DNA of 61,926 nucleotides, taken from assembly GCA_003240775.1 (NCBI GenBank), contig QFNI01000020.1:1-61926 (forward strand), read 5' to 3'. Under the pieces are notes generated by a model that worked only from the letters and a program-made list of their open reading frames with translations, had not been told where the DNA came from and did not search any database. Shown in pieces: positions 49,898-58,928 of this stretch (the stretch's first letter is position 1; each line of letters opens with the position of its first letter). The stretch comes from Mesorhizobium amorphae. Lineage in GTDB: Bacteria; Pseudomonadota; Alphaproteobacteria; Rhizobiales; Rhizobiaceae. The position numbers and the translations under genes are program-made.

Positions 49898-50305
49898 TCA
49901 GCCGCGCCCCCCGGCGCCGGGCACGGGCGCATCTTGAACCAGAGCCGGCGGATGCTCCACCACATCCGCCTCCCCGCCCGAAAGCACGATCTGCCCCACC
50001 AGCTGGGTCTTGGAACCGTAGAACGAGTAGTCGACCAGAAGACGCAACTCGTCGCCCACGATCTCGGCCGCCAGGACGTCAGCGGAGAAGCTGTCCCCGA
50101 GCCTCTCGACCAGATCCCTCTCGACGCGCAGCCTCTCCCCCGGCACCGCGATGTCGAGCAGATACTCCACGCCGTCTCGGCAGCGTTTCGCATCGTCGCA
50201 GTGATAAAGGTCGAGCCGCAGCGCGACCGCCCCGCCCGCCCCCACCACCGCAACCAGCGTGCGGCCCTCGAGCCAATAGGCGGCTAGGATCTCATCGAAC
50301 CGCAT
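49898..50305 (-). CDS. Hypothetical protein
   Basis: 135 residues from ATG 50305, not recognised. It is acidic, with alternating hydrophobic strands (TLVAVVGAGGAVALRLDLYH, ELRLLVDYSFYG, LVGQIVLSGGEAD), which looks like a small beta-rich soluble protein rather than a shadow frame. A start at 50329 is also possible. It lies in the patch between the quinone module and tRNA-Ser where other genes are hypothetical or broken. Confidence 0.5.
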   Translation of the reverse strand: MRFDEILAAYWLEGRTLVAVVGAGGAVALRLDLYHCDDAKRCRDGVEYLLDIAVPGERLRVERDLVERLGDSFSADVLAAEIVGDELRLLVDYSFYGSKTQLVGQIVLSGGEADVVEHPPALVQDAPVPGAGGRG

Positions 50306-50605
50306 CGCTCGCGCTTGGCTGTTTCTCGTCATAGCGCCAGCGACCATCGGGAACTGCGCGCGATCGCGCCGAGGTCGTCCCGGCTTCCCACCCACAAGCA
50401 GACCACCGGCCCTATGCGGCGCATGGATCGACGCGGAAGACACTGCCGAGCGATGATCGGCACTTGGCTGCAACCGAAACAAGAGAATTTGTCATGGCGG
50501 GCCGCGCCAGGCCCGGATGAGCACTACGTCTACGCTGTAGCCCTCCAAGTTTCCATCGTTTGCGAGAAACCAGACGGATATTCGCATTCCGCGCGGCGGA
50601 CATCG
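50306..50605. other. Intergenic region, nothing recognised
   Basis: 300 bases between two minus-strand hypothetical genes. No tRNA, hairpin with T tract, repeat or coding-like frame was seen. Confidence 0.4.
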
Positions 50606-51452
50606 CTACATGTGCGGCCATGCCATGTTCAGCGCGTCGAGGTTCATCGTCGCGCGCTTCATCGCGACCAGCCCGCCGAGCGGACCGTTGGGGAAGACAG
50701 TGCGGGCGATCGCGGCGCGCCGACGCCGCTGGAGGTCCTTGATGTAGACGTTGGCGAAGGCGCCGTCGACCTCGCGCGCGGCGGTCGCCACGTCGCCCGG
50801 CGTGCGGACCGTGCGCCGGATCTCGGCTACCACCTGGTTGCGGGTCTTGACGGGAAGCCTGGGCCAGTAGCGGGCCCTCACCGCATTGCGCACCTGCGCT
50901 TCGGTCAAGGTCAGCCGGACCGCCGGATCGCCGGCATAGCGCGCCCTGAGCCCGGCGATGCCGGCCGGCGTCAGCGGCGAGGCCGGCGGCGCGACCGACG
51001 CGATCCGGGCAACGAAGGCGTTGGAGGCCAACATCGCGCGGACGTCGGACGCGGTGACGACTTCCTTGCGTTGCGCATCGACGATGATGGCGGGATCGTG
51101 CGCGTTCACGATGGCGATCGCCGTCCGGTCCGGCTGGGCGGCGAGCTGGAAGCCGGCGCGGGCGCGATGCCGTGCGAAGGCGCGGGGGGCGAGATCGGCC
51201 CCGTCGAGCGCCCGCAGCTCGCCGTCGACCTCGCGCCAGGTCCGTTGCCGCTCGGCGGCATCCCGACCGGCGAGGCGCCGTTCGACCGCCATGATGCGCT
51301 CGATCTCCTCCCGGCTGAAGCGCGCCGGAGATCGCCTGGAGATACTCGACCACCGCCATCGGCCCGGCGCGCCGGGCCTGCGGGGCGCTCACCGTCAAGG
51401 CGGAGGGCGGCGCCACGGCGAGGGTGAGAACGACGGCGACCTTCCACGACAT
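50606..51452 (-). pseudogene. Frameshifted gene for a secreted hypothetical protein
   Basis: A frame opening at ATG 51452 encodes a plausible signal peptide (MSWKVAVVLTLAVAPP, about 24 residues), then AVVEYLQAISGA, and turns to low-complexity sequence. The next frame picks up coding-like sequence at the same point (FSREEIERIMAVERRLAG) and runs about 240 residues to 50606. Dropping one base near 51325-51335 joins them into a protein of about 280 residues. No family was recognised; it is rich in Arg and Ala, with periodic helices. Either a genuine frameshift mutation or an assembly error in a GC-rich stretch. Confidence 0.6.
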
Positions 51453-51594
51453 GCGGCACCTCTCACGTCTTCGACACCGGATGGGCGGCGCGCGCGTCGA
51501 GGAATGGGCGTCCATCGCTACATGAAAGTGGCACGCAAGCACGATAGGCGTTCGTCATGGTGACGGCCGGCGTGCCGGCTTTCGGAGGACCGAG

Positions 51595-51879
51595 ATGGGG
51601 ATGGATCGCGAAAAGGAAGCCTGGTTCGTCTACGAACGCCGGGTGGGCGAAATCAGCGCGCAACCAGCCAATGCCAAGGGATGGCTGGCCCTGATCGGCT
51701 GCATCGGCGCCACGATCGGCGGCGCACTGGCGGTGTTCTTCGCGTTCTTCCCCCGATCGCCGCTCGTTGCCGGTCTGGCGATGGCCGCGGTCATCACCGG
51801 CGGGGTGGGCGGGACGATCTGGCTCGCCGTCGCCAAGGGCAGGAACGTATCTTCAGTCAAACGGGAAGGTGACGCATGA
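51595..51879 (+). CDS. Small hypothetical membrane protein
   Basis: 94 residues with two predicted membrane helices (about 30-52, 58-79) and a charged N-terminus (DREKEAWFVYERR). CGGAGGACCGAG precedes the ATG. The stop overlaps the next gene (ATGA), so the two are coupled. No family recognised. Confidence 0.65.
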   Translation: MGMDREKEAWFVYERRVGEISAQPANAKGWLALIGCIGATIGGALAVFFAFFPRSPLVAGLAMAAVITGGVGGTIWLAVAKGRNVSSVKREGDA

Positions 51880-52274
51880 CGGTGGATCTGGAGGAGCCGA
51901 CACGGCTCATCAATGAGATCGGCAACAGGCTGGTGCAAGACCCCGCCTATAGCGAACGCGATTGGGAGGCGATCGCCCTCGTCGTGGGCATCGGCGGTGG
52001 TGGCATGCGGATGCACGGCTACATCTACCTCAACGACGGTCGTGTCGAGCCCGAGCTTCCGGAAGCGAACGACATCATGGACCTGTTCGCCCGGCTGGAT
52101 GCCGCGATGACGAAGGTCGGCCCCACTACCCGCCCCTGGAAGGTGGCGCTCGTCCAGATCCGGCGGAGCACCGGTAGGGTCAGGTTCCAGTTCGAGCACG
52201 ACGACGAAGATCGCTGGAACGTCACCCCATCGAACTATCGCACGATGCCCGAGGAATTGCGTCCGCCCCCGTGA
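51876..52274 (+). CDS. Hypothetical soluble protein (possible immunity-type fold)
   Basis: 132 residues, acidic, no membrane segment. It contains GGGGMRMHGYIY and WKVALVQIRRSTGRVRFQFE followed by HDDEDRWNVTPSN. The FxxEHDDxxRW pattern near the C-terminus recalls small immunity-like or DUF600-type proteins, but I cannot name the family. Coupled to the small membrane protein upstream; no toxin gene is seen in the window. Confidence 0.6.
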   Translation: MTVDLEEPTRLINEIGNRLVQDPAYSERDWEAIALVVGIGGGGMRMHGYIYLNDGRVEPELPEANDIMDLFARLDAAMTKVGPTTRPWKVALVQIRRSTGRVRFQFEHDDEDRWNVTPSNYRTMPEELRPPP

Positions 52275-52346
52275 TGGCGGATTTGTCGGACCCGGGCAAT
52301 CCCGCCACCTCCCCGCCATCCCAGGAATGCGGAAGTTCGGATTGCC

Positions 52347-52616
52347 ATCCGGCCGATGATGCGCATCGCCGACACCGTCCATCAGGGACTGACCCGCGAG
52401 GCCGTGCGCGAACCGACGGCCGAGGTGCGCAGCCGGATGCGGCTCGGGACGCGCGGCCATCGGCGGGATTACGTCCGGGCCTTCGCCCAGCGCATCGAGG
52501 TCGGCGACGACGCGATCCACATCATGGGATCGAAGAACACCCTGCTGCGGACACTGGTGTTGGCGAAGGGCGGGAAATTGGCGGGAACCGGCGTTCCCGG
52601 TTTTGTGCCGAAGTGG
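52347..52616 (+). pseudogene. 3' remnant of a large serine recombinase
   Basis: About 90 codons resembling the C-terminal tail of site-specific serine recombinases: an acidic helix (REAVREPTAEVRSRMRL), RDYVRAFAQRIEVGDDAIHI, GSKNTLLRTLVLA and a final GVPGFVPKWRRGRDSNPRYP. The catalytic N-terminal domain is absent; upstream sequence belongs to an unrelated gene. The frame has no stop before the tRNA gene and reads into it antisense, a known pattern for recombinases inserted at tRNA 3' ends. Best explained as the leftover of an integrated element. Confidence 0.65.
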
Positions 52617-52703
52617 CGGAGAGGGAGGGATTCGAACCCCCGGTACCCTTGCGAGCACGCCGCATTTCGAGTGCGGTGCTTTCAACCACTCAGCCACCTC
52701 TCC
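52614..52703 (-). tRNA. tRNA-Ser (CGA)
   Basis: A class II tRNA on the minus strand. Acceptor arms GGAGAGG and CCTCTCC pair perfectly, the anticodon loop CTCGAAA on a CCGCA/TGCGG stem gives anticodon CGA (reads UCG), a long variable arm is present, and GGTTCGAATCC is the T-loop region. CCA is encoded in the gene (52614-52616). The recombinase remnant ends at its 3' side. Confidence 0.95.
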
Positions 52704-52820
52704 GCGAGAAGGCATCAGGAGCCCGCGCGGGCGTGGTGGGCCGCGCGAGGGGTTCCTTACCGAGCGGCGCGCGGCGGCACAAGAGGGATTTGTGGGAGAC
52801 CGCGCGGATTGTGGCGCGGC

Positions 52821-52849
52821 TTGACTTCGCAAGCGCTTTCCCTTACGCG
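52821..52849 (+). promoter_or_regulatory. Candidate promoter of rplU-rpmA
   Basis: CTTGACT at 52820-52826 is a good sigma-70 -35 match; 17 bases later TACGCG is a weak -10. Alphaproteobacterial promoters often lean on the -35 box. It lies about 145 bases upstream of rplU, in the only long gap before it. Confidence 0.4.
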
Positions 52850-52992
52850 CGGCCCGTCCGAAACCCGTCTCGCTTTGGCAGCCGGGGCTTCGGCTTCCGA
52901 ACGAACCAACCGGTTTCAACGGCTGAACAAGAAGGCGGCCGGGCGGGCTCATGCCCATCCAGAGCCGTGAACGAACACCGAAAGGCAAAACA

Positions 52993-53424
52993 ATGTTCGC
53001 AGTCATCCGAACCGGCGGCAAGCAGTATCGCGTCGCCGCCGAAGACACGCTCACCGTCGGCCGCCTCGAAGGCAACCCCGGCGACGTGATCGAAATCACC
53101 GACGTGCTCGCCTATGGCGAGGGCGACAACGCGACGATCGGCACCCCCACGGTGGAAGGTGTGACGATCGCAGCCGAGATCGTTTCCCAGGGCCGCGCCA
53201 AGACCGTGATCGCGTTCAAGAAACGCCGTCGCCAGAATTCGCGCCGCAAGCGCGGCCAGCGCCAGCACGAGACGGTTCTGCGCATCAGCGAGATCCTGAC
53301 CGAAGGCAAGAAGCCCGCCGCGCGTGCTGCCAAGGCCGAAACCGAGACGGCTTCCGAAGAAGCGGCCCCGGCCAAGAAGCCCCGCGCCAAGAAGGCGTCG
53401 GAAGCAGCCGCCGCAACCGAGTAA
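52993..53424 (+). CDS. rplU: 50S ribosomal protein L21
   Basis: 143 residues. MFAVIRTGGKQYRVAAEDTL and VIAFKKRRRQNSRRKRGQRQ are diagnostic. A C-terminal tail of about 40 residues rich in Ala, Lys and Glu extends past the core, as in many Alphaproteobacteria. The conserved rplU-rpmA order is kept, with 102 bases between. Confidence 0.98.
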   Translation: MFAVIRTGGKQYRVAAEDTLTVGRLEGNPGDVIEITDVLAYGEGDNATIGTPTVEGVTIAAEIVSQGRAKTVIAFKKRRRQNSRRKRGQRQHETVLRISEILTEGKKPAARAAKAETETASEEAAPAKKPRAKKASEAAAATE

Positions 53425-53526
53425 CGCTTCTTTTCGTTTGCTCTCCTCGGAAATCGCGGGCGTCTGCGCCCGCTGGATTTCCGGCGAGGGATCGAGTAGG
53501 AAGCCCCCAAGTTTAGGAGCACCACG

Positions 53527-53796
53527 ATGGCACACAAGAAAGCAGGCGGTTCGTCGCGCAACGGCCGCGATTCCGAGTCCAAGCGCCTTGGCGTCAAGAA
53601 GTTCGGCGGCGAAGCCGTGATTCCCGGCAACATCATCATCCGCCAGCGCGGCACCAAGTGGCACCCCGGCACCAATGTCGGCATGGGCAAGGACCACACG
53701 CTGTTCGCGCTCACCCAGGGCGCGGTCGCGTTCAATCACAAAGCCAATGGCCGAACCTACGTGTCGGTGAACCCGATGCAGGAAGCAGCGGAATAG
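53527..53796 (+). CDS. rpmA: 50S ribosomal protein L27
   Basis: 89 residues, full length. MAHKKAGGSSRNGRDSESKR begins directly with the mature-type N-terminus near the peptidyl transferase centre. GGAGCACCACG precedes the ATG. A strong terminator follows at 53870. Confidence 0.98.
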   Translation: MAHKKAGGSSRNGRDSESKRLGVKKFGGEAVIPGNIIIRQRGTKWHPGTNVGMGKDHTLFALTQGAVAFNHKANGRTYVSVNPMQEAAE

Positions 53797-53869
53797 CCGG
53801 TATCCGCGACACACCCCACCGGCGCCCCTTCCCGGGACCGGTGTCTGGCGTGTGATCCAGAAGAGATCA

Positions 53870-53899
53870 GGGGGAGATGGGCGCCATCTCCCCCTTTTT
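53870..53899 (+). terminator. Strong rho-independent terminator after rpmA
   Basis: GGGGGAGATGG and CCATCTCCCCC form a perfect 11-bp stem with a three-base loop, followed by TTTTT. Confidence 0.9.
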
Positions 53900-53945
53900 C
53901 TTTGTGCCGCTGGGGATGGCGGCACGTTCTGGAGAGGATCCCGCC

Positions 53946-54539
53946 ATGGTTGCGGAACAGGAACTGGAGACAGGTTTCCCGGGGCTCTGCTGCCCGGTGC
54001 TCACCACCGAGCGCCTGGTGCTGCGCCCGCCCCACCCCGACGACGCCGACGAGCTCACCCGCCTCGCCAACAACCGCCGCGTAGCCGAAATGCTGGCGCG
54101 CATGCCCCACCCCTACACCCCGCGCCACGCGGCCGAGTTCATCGCGCGCAACGGCGGCGCGGAGTCCTGCACCTATGCGGTGACGCTGGCCGAGAGCGGC
54201 GCCTTCGTCGGCTGCGCGGCGCTCGACCCCGCCCATGACGGCAACCTCGTGATCGGCTACTGGATCGGCGAGCCCTTCTGGAACCGCGGCTTCGCCACCG
54301 AGGCGGCGCATGCGCTGGTCGACATCGCCTTCCGCAACTCAGATGTCGAGGTCCTGCACGCTTCCTGCCGGGTGCTGAACATCGCCTCGCGGCGGGTGAT
54401 CCACAAATGCGGGTTCCAGTATGCGGGCGAAGGCATGATCCATTCGGTGGCGAGCGGCCGCGTCGCCGTCGAGCGCTACCGGCTCGACCGCCGCACCTGG
54501 GTCGGGCTCAGAAGCTGGAACGGAGCGGCGGTCGCCTGA
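53946..54539 (+). CDS. GNAT family N-acetyltransferase (RimJ/RimL type)
   Basis: 197 residues. LTTERLVLRPPHPDDADEL is the typical start and EPFWNRGFATEAAHALVDIA holds the acetyl-CoA loop; SCRVLNIASRRVIHKCGFQY is the usual C-terminal strand. ATG 53946 follows GGAGAGG. It sits between rpmA and obgE as in other Rhizobiales; its acetylation target is unknown. Confidence 0.9.
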   Translation: MVAEQELETGFPGLCCPVLTTERLVLRPPHPDDADELTRLANNRRVAEMLARMPHPYTPRHAAEFIARNGGAESCTYAVTLAESGAFVGCAALDPAHDGNLVIGYWIGEPFWNRGFATEAAHALVDIAFRNSDVEVLHASCRVLNIASRRVIHKCGFQYAGEGMIHSVASGRVAVERYRLDRRTWVGLRSWNGAAVA

Positions 54540-54645
54540 GCGCCGCTCCCCCGAACGTGACCGAAACCGCGGCCCCCGCCCCCCGCCGGCTTTGAACAGC
54601 CGCCCGTTTCCTGTAAGCGGCAAACCGAACGAGACGCTTGAACCG

Positions 54646-55680
54646 ATGAAATTCCTCGATTCCGCCAAGGTCTATATCCGCTCCGGCGACGGCGGGGCGG
54701 GCGCCGTCTCGTTCCGGCGCGAGAAGTTCATCGAGTTCGGCGGGCCGGACGGCGGCGACGGCGGGCGCGGGGGCGATGTGTGGGTGGAGGCCGTGGAAGG
54801 CCTCAACACGCTGATCGACTACCGCTACCAGCAGCACTTCCGCGCCAAGACCGGCGTGCACGGGATGGGCCGCAACCGCACGGGCGCGAAAGGCGCCGAT
54901 GTCGTGCTCAAGGTGCCCGTCGGCACCCAGGTCTTCGACGAGGACGACGAGACCCTGATCTGCGACCTCACCGAGGTGGGCCAGCGCATCCGCCTGGCCG
55001 AAGGCGGAAACGGCGGCTTCGGCAACCAGCACTTCAAGACCTCCACCAACCAGGCGCCGCGCCGCGCCAATCCCGGCCTCGAAGGCCAGGAACTCTGGAT
55101 TCGCCTGCGCCTCAAGCTGATCGCGGATGCCGGGCTCGTCGGCCTGCCCAATGCCGGCAAGTCCACCTTTCTGGCCAGCGTGACCGCCGCCAAGCCCAAG
55201 ATCGCGGACTACCCCTTCACCACGCTCCACCCCGGCTTGGGCGTCACGCGGGTCGACGCGCGCGAATTCGTGCTGGCCGACATCCCCGGCCTGATCGAGG
55301 GCGCCCATGAGGGTGCGGGCATCGGCGACCGCTTCTTGGGCCATGTCGAGCGCTGCCGCGTGCTGCTGCATCTGGTGTCCGCGCGCGAGGAGGATGTCGC
55401 CCAGGCCTACCGCACCGTGCGCCACGAGCTCGACGCCTATGGCGCGGGGCTGGAAGACAAGCCCGAGATCGTGGCGCTGAGCCAGATCGACCTTCTGGAC
55501 GACGAGGAGCGCGCGGAAAAGCGCGCGGCGCTCGCCGAAGCCTGCGGCTTCGAGCCGCTCGTGCTTTCGGCCGCCACCCGCGAAGGCGTCGAGGAAGCGC
55601 TGCGCGCGCTTCTGCGCGAGATCGGCGAAGCGCGCGCCAAGGATGCGCCCGAGCCCGTCGACACCAGGTGGCAGCAGTGA
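54646..55680 (+). CDS. obgE: GTPase Obg (CgtA)
   Basis: 344 residues. The glycine-rich Obg fold (1-158; FRREKFIEFGGPDGGDGGRG) is followed by the GTPase domain with GLPNAGKSTF (about 166), DIPGLIEGAHEG and SQID in place of NKxD. No C-terminal OCT domain, normal for Proteobacteria. It acts in large-subunit assembly and stress signalling. The proB start lies within its last codons. Confidence 0.97.
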   Translation: MKFLDSAKVYIRSGDGGAGAVSFRREKFIEFGGPDGGDGGRGGDVWVEAVEGLNTLIDYRYQQHFRAKTGVHGMGRNRTGAKGADVVLKVPVGTQVFDEDDETLICDLTEVGQRIRLAEGGNGGFGNQHFKTSTNQAPRRANPGLEGQELWIRLRLKLIADAGLVGLPNAGKSTFLASVTAAKPKIADYPFTTLHPGLGVTRVDAREFVLADIPGLIEGAHEGAGIGDRFLGHVERCRVLLHLVSAREEDVAQAYRTVRHELDAYGAGLEDKPEIVALSQIDLLDDEERAEKRAALAEACGFEPLVLSAATREGVEEALRALLREIGEARAKDAPEPVDTRWQQ

Positions 55681-56819
55681 AGCCGCTTCGCTCCTTCCGC
55701 CGCATCACCGTCAAGATCGGCTCCGCACTCCTGGTCGACCGCGAGCGCGGGCTGAAGGCGGAATGGCTGGCTTCGCTTGCCGACGATGTGGCAGCCCTTG
55801 CATCCCAAGGGGTCGAGATGCTCGTCGTCTCGTCGGGCGCCATCGCGCTCGGGCGCAACATCCTGGGGCTGGGGCGTGGCGCGCTGAAGCTCGAACAAAG
55901 TCAGGCCGCCGCTGCCGCCGGCCAGATCGCACTCGCGGGCGCCTGGGCGGATGCACTCGGCAGGCGCGGGCTGAAATCGGGCCAGATCCTGGTGACGCTG
56001 GGCGACACCGAGGAGCGCCGCCGCTATCTCAACGCGCGCGCCACGATCGCCACCCTGCTGAAGCTCGGCGCGGTTCCCGTGATCAACGAGAACGACACGG
56101 TCGCAACCTCCGAAATCCGCTACGGCGATAACGACCGGCTCGCCGCGCGCGTGGCGACCATGATGAACGCCGACCTGCTCGTGCTTCTGTCCGACATCGA
56201 CGGCCTCTACTCCGCCCCGCCCGCCCTCGACCCCCAGGCCCGCTTCATCCCCCATGTCGAGCGCATCACGCCCGAGATCGAGGGCATGGCGGGGGCCGCG
56301 GCCTCCGAGCTCTCGCGCGGCGGCATGAAGACCAAGCTCGACGCCGGCCGTATCGCAACCTTCGCTGGCACCGCCATGGTGATCACCGCAGGCACGCGGC
56401 AGAACCCGCTCGCCGCCATCGATCGCGGCGAACGAGCGACATTCTTCGCCCCCCACCCCTCCCCCGTGCGCGGCTACAAGAGCTGGATCGCGGGCCAGCT
56501 CGAGCCCGCGGGCCGGCTCGCGGTCGATGCCGGGGCCGTTGCGGCCTTGCTTGCGGGGCGCTCGCTGCTGCCTGCCGGCGTGCGCAGCGTGTCCGGCCGC
56601 TTCTCGCGCGGCGACACGGTGGCCGTGCTCGGTCCCGAGGGCCGCGAGGTGGCGCGCGGGCTCGTTTCCTACGATTCCGTCGATGCCGTGCGGATCGCGG
56701 GGCTGAAATCCACGGAGATCGCGGGCGTGCTCGGCCATGAGGGCCGCGCGGCGATGATCCACCGCGACGATCTCGTGGTCAGCGGCGCGCCGCAGGTGGC
56801 GCAGGCCTTGGAGGGATAG
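55668..56819 (+). CDS. proB: Glutamate 5-kinase
   Basis: 383 residues from GTG 55668; GTG 55677, which overlaps the obgE stop as GTGA, is an equally good start. The kinase domain (about 10-260) has RRITVKIGSALLVD, VVSSGAIALGR and the NENDTVA and GDNDRLAA motifs. A C-terminal PUA domain (about 280-365) follows. First step of proline synthesis; proA comes next after three bases. Confidence 0.97.
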   Translation: MAAVKPLRSFRRITVKIGSALLVDRERGLKAEWLASLADDVAALASQGVEMLVVSSGAIALGRNILGLGRGALKLEQSQAAAAAGQIALAGAWADALGRRGLKSGQILVTLGDTEERRRYLNARATIATLLKLGAVPVINENDTVATSEIRYGDNDRLAARVATMMNADLLVLLSDIDGLYSAPPALDPQARFIPHVERITPEIEGMAGAAASELSRGGMKTKLDAGRIATFAGTAMVITAGTRQNPLAAIDRGERATFFAPHPSPVRGYKSWIAGQLEPAGRLAVDAGAVAALLAGRSLLPAGVRSVSGRFSRGDTVAVLGPEGREVARGLVSYDSVDAVRIAGLKSTEIAGVLGHEGRAAMIHRDDLVVSGAPQVAQALEG

Positions 56820-56822
56820 CCC

Positions 56823-58124
56823 ATGCTCGACCGTCCTCAAGCGACCGCCGCCGCCAACCCGCCGGCCGACACCGATGCCGTGATGGCGGAGATCGGCCGT
56901 GCCGCGCGCGCGGCCGAGCGGGCGCTCGCGCTCGCCTCGCCCGAAGCCAAGGTTCTCGCGCTCCGTGCCGCGGCCGAAGCCGTCGCGCGCAACGAGCACA
57001 CGATCCTCGCCGCCAACCGGCTCGACCTCGACCGCGCGGGAGAGAACGGCCTGACGCCTGCCGCCCTCGACCGCCTCACCCTGACGCCCGCGCGGCTCAA
57101 GGGCGTGGCGGAAGCGCTCCTGGCGGTCGCCGACCTGCCCGACCCCGTGGGCGCGGTGACGGCCGAGTGGGAGCGGCCCAACGGCTTGCGGATCGAGCGG
57201 GTGCGCACGCCGCTCGGCGTGATCGGCGTGATCTACGAAAGCCGCCCAAACGTGACGGCGGATGCAGGCGCGCTCTGCCTCAAGGCGGGCAATCCCGTGA
57301 TCCTCCGCGGCGGCTCGGATTCGGTCCACTCGTCGCGTGCGATCCACGCCTGCCTGGTCGAGGGCCTCGAAGCGGCGAACCTGCCGGAGGCTGCAATCCA
57401 GCTCGTGCCGACCGCCGACCGCGCGGCCGTCGGCGCCATGCTGTCGGGGCTCGACGGCTGCCTCGACGTGCTCGTGCCGCGCGGCGGGCGCAGCCTCGTC
57501 GAGCGCGTGCAGCGCGAAGCGCGCGTGCCGGTCTTCGCCCATCTCGAAGGGCTCTGCCACCTCTACATCGACGCTTCCGCCGACCTCGAGATGGCGATCG
57601 GCATCGCGGTCAACGCCAAGATGCGACGCACCGGCATCTGCGGCGCGGCCGAGACCCTGCTCGTCGACCGTGCGGTGGCCCAGACCCATCTCAAGCCCAT
57701 ACTCGACGCCCTGGCGAAAGCCGGCTGCGCGATCCGCGGCTCTGATCAGGTGATGGCCGCCTTCCCCCAGGCCACGCCCGCGTCGGAGGAGGATTGGCGC
57801 ACGGAATATCTCGACGCGATCATCTCCGCCAAGCTGGTCGACGGCGTGGAAGGCGCGATTGCCCACATCGCGCAATATTCCTCCCACCACACGGAAGCGG
57901 TGGTGGCGGACGACGAGGCGGTCGCCGAGCGCTTCTTCCGCGAGGTCGATTCCGCGATCCTGCTCCACAACGCCTCGACCCAGTTCGCCGATGGCGGCGA
58001 GTTCGGCTTCGGCGGCGAGATCGGCATCGCGACGGGCCGGATGCATGCGCGCGGGCCGGTGGGCGTGGAGCAGCTCACCTCGTTCAAGTATCGCGTGCGC
58101 GGCACGGGCCAGGTGCGCGCTTGA
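56823..58124 (+). CDS. proA: Gamma-glutamyl phosphate reductase
   Basis: 433 residues. The catalytic cysteine is in MRRTGICGAAETLL; VIYESRPNVTADAGALCLK and HTEAVVADDEAVAERF are conserved. It reduces glutamyl phosphate made by ProB. GATAGCCC separates it from proB, so the two are cotranscribed. Confidence 0.97.
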   Translation: MLDRPQATAAANPPADTDAVMAEIGRAARAAERALALASPEAKVLALRAAAEAVARNEHTILAANRLDLDRAGENGLTPAALDRLTLTPARLKGVAEALLAVADLPDPVGAVTAEWERPNGLRIERVRTPLGVIGVIYESRPNVTADAGALCLKAGNPVILRGGSDSVHSSRAIHACLVEGLEAANLPEAAIQLVPTADRAAVGAMLSGLDGCLDVLVPRGGRSLVERVQREARVPVFAHLEGLCHLYIDASADLEMAIGIAVNAKMRRTGICGAAETLLVDRAVAQTHLKPILDALAKAGCAIRGSDQVMAAFPQATPASEEDWRTEYLDAIISAKLVDGVEGAIAHIAQYSSHHTEAVVADDEAVAERFFREVDSAILLHNASTQFADGGEFGFGGEIGIATGRMHARGPVGVEQLTSFKYRVRGTGQVRA

Positions 58125-58163
58125 GCGGCGCGCTCCCCCTTCTTCGCAGGGCAGGCGCCTTCC

Positions 58164-58784
58164 GTGGCCGGTGAGGCGCCCGCGCCTTATCTGCGCATGC
58201 CCTATGTCGAGCGGGGCATGGCGGTCGGGCTGTTCGGGGGTTCGTTCAACCCGCCCCATGCCGGCCACGCGCTGGTCGCGGAGATCGCGCTCCGCCGCCT
58301 GCGGCTCGACCGGCTCTGGTGGATCGTCACGCCGGGCAATCCGCTCAAGAGCCGGCGCGAGCTTCTGCCGCTCGCCGAGCGCATCCGCTTGTCCGAAGGG
58401 GTCGCGCACGATCCGCGCATCGATGTCACGGCCTTCGAAGCCGGCCTTTCCTCCCGCTTCACCGCCGACACGCTGGCGACCGTGAAGGCGCGCAACCCGG
58501 GCGTGCGCTTCGTCTGGATCATGGGCGCGGACAACATGCGCGACTTCCACCGCTGGGAGCGCTGGCAAAAGATCGCGGAGACCTTTCCCATCGCGGTGAT
58601 CGACCGGCCGGGCGCCACACTTTCCTTCCTGTCGTCCGCGATGGCCAAGGTGTTCGACTATGCGCGGATGGACGAATCCGACGCGGAAGTGCTGGCGAGC
58701 CGCCGTCCGCCGGCATGGACCTTCATCCACGGGCCGCGCTCCTCGCTCTCCTCCACGGCAATCCGCGCGGCCGCCAAGCGGTAA
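58164..58784 (+). CDS. nadD: Nicotinate-nucleotide adenylyltransferase
   Basis: 206 residues. GGSFNPPHAGH is the nucleotidyltransferase motif, IMGADNMRDFHRW is specific to NadD and SSTAIR is the C-terminal nucleotide-binding motif. GTG 58164 is used; ATG 58197 (MPYVERGM) is a possible later start. It makes deamido-NAD. Confidence 0.95.
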   Translation: MAGEAPAPYLRMPYVERGMAVGLFGGSFNPPHAGHALVAEIALRRLRLDRLWWIVTPGNPLKSRRELLPLAERIRLSEGVAHDPRIDVTAFEAGLSSRFTADTLATVKARNPGVRFVWIMGADNMRDFHRWERWQKIAETFPIAVIDRPGATLSFLSSAMAKVFDYARMDESDAEVLASRRPPAWTFIHGPRSSLSSTAIRAAAKR

Positions 58785-58928
58785 CAAGTGAGTAACCAGG
58801 GATAGGAATCGCTGCTTATCCCCAGACTGTCTTGAAACCTTTGCCCTGCGCTGCCACTTTGAGAGGTGAGCCGCAATTCCCGCGGCCGGCAGTTGTTCGT
58901 GTTGAAAGGAAAGACACTGAGAACAGCG

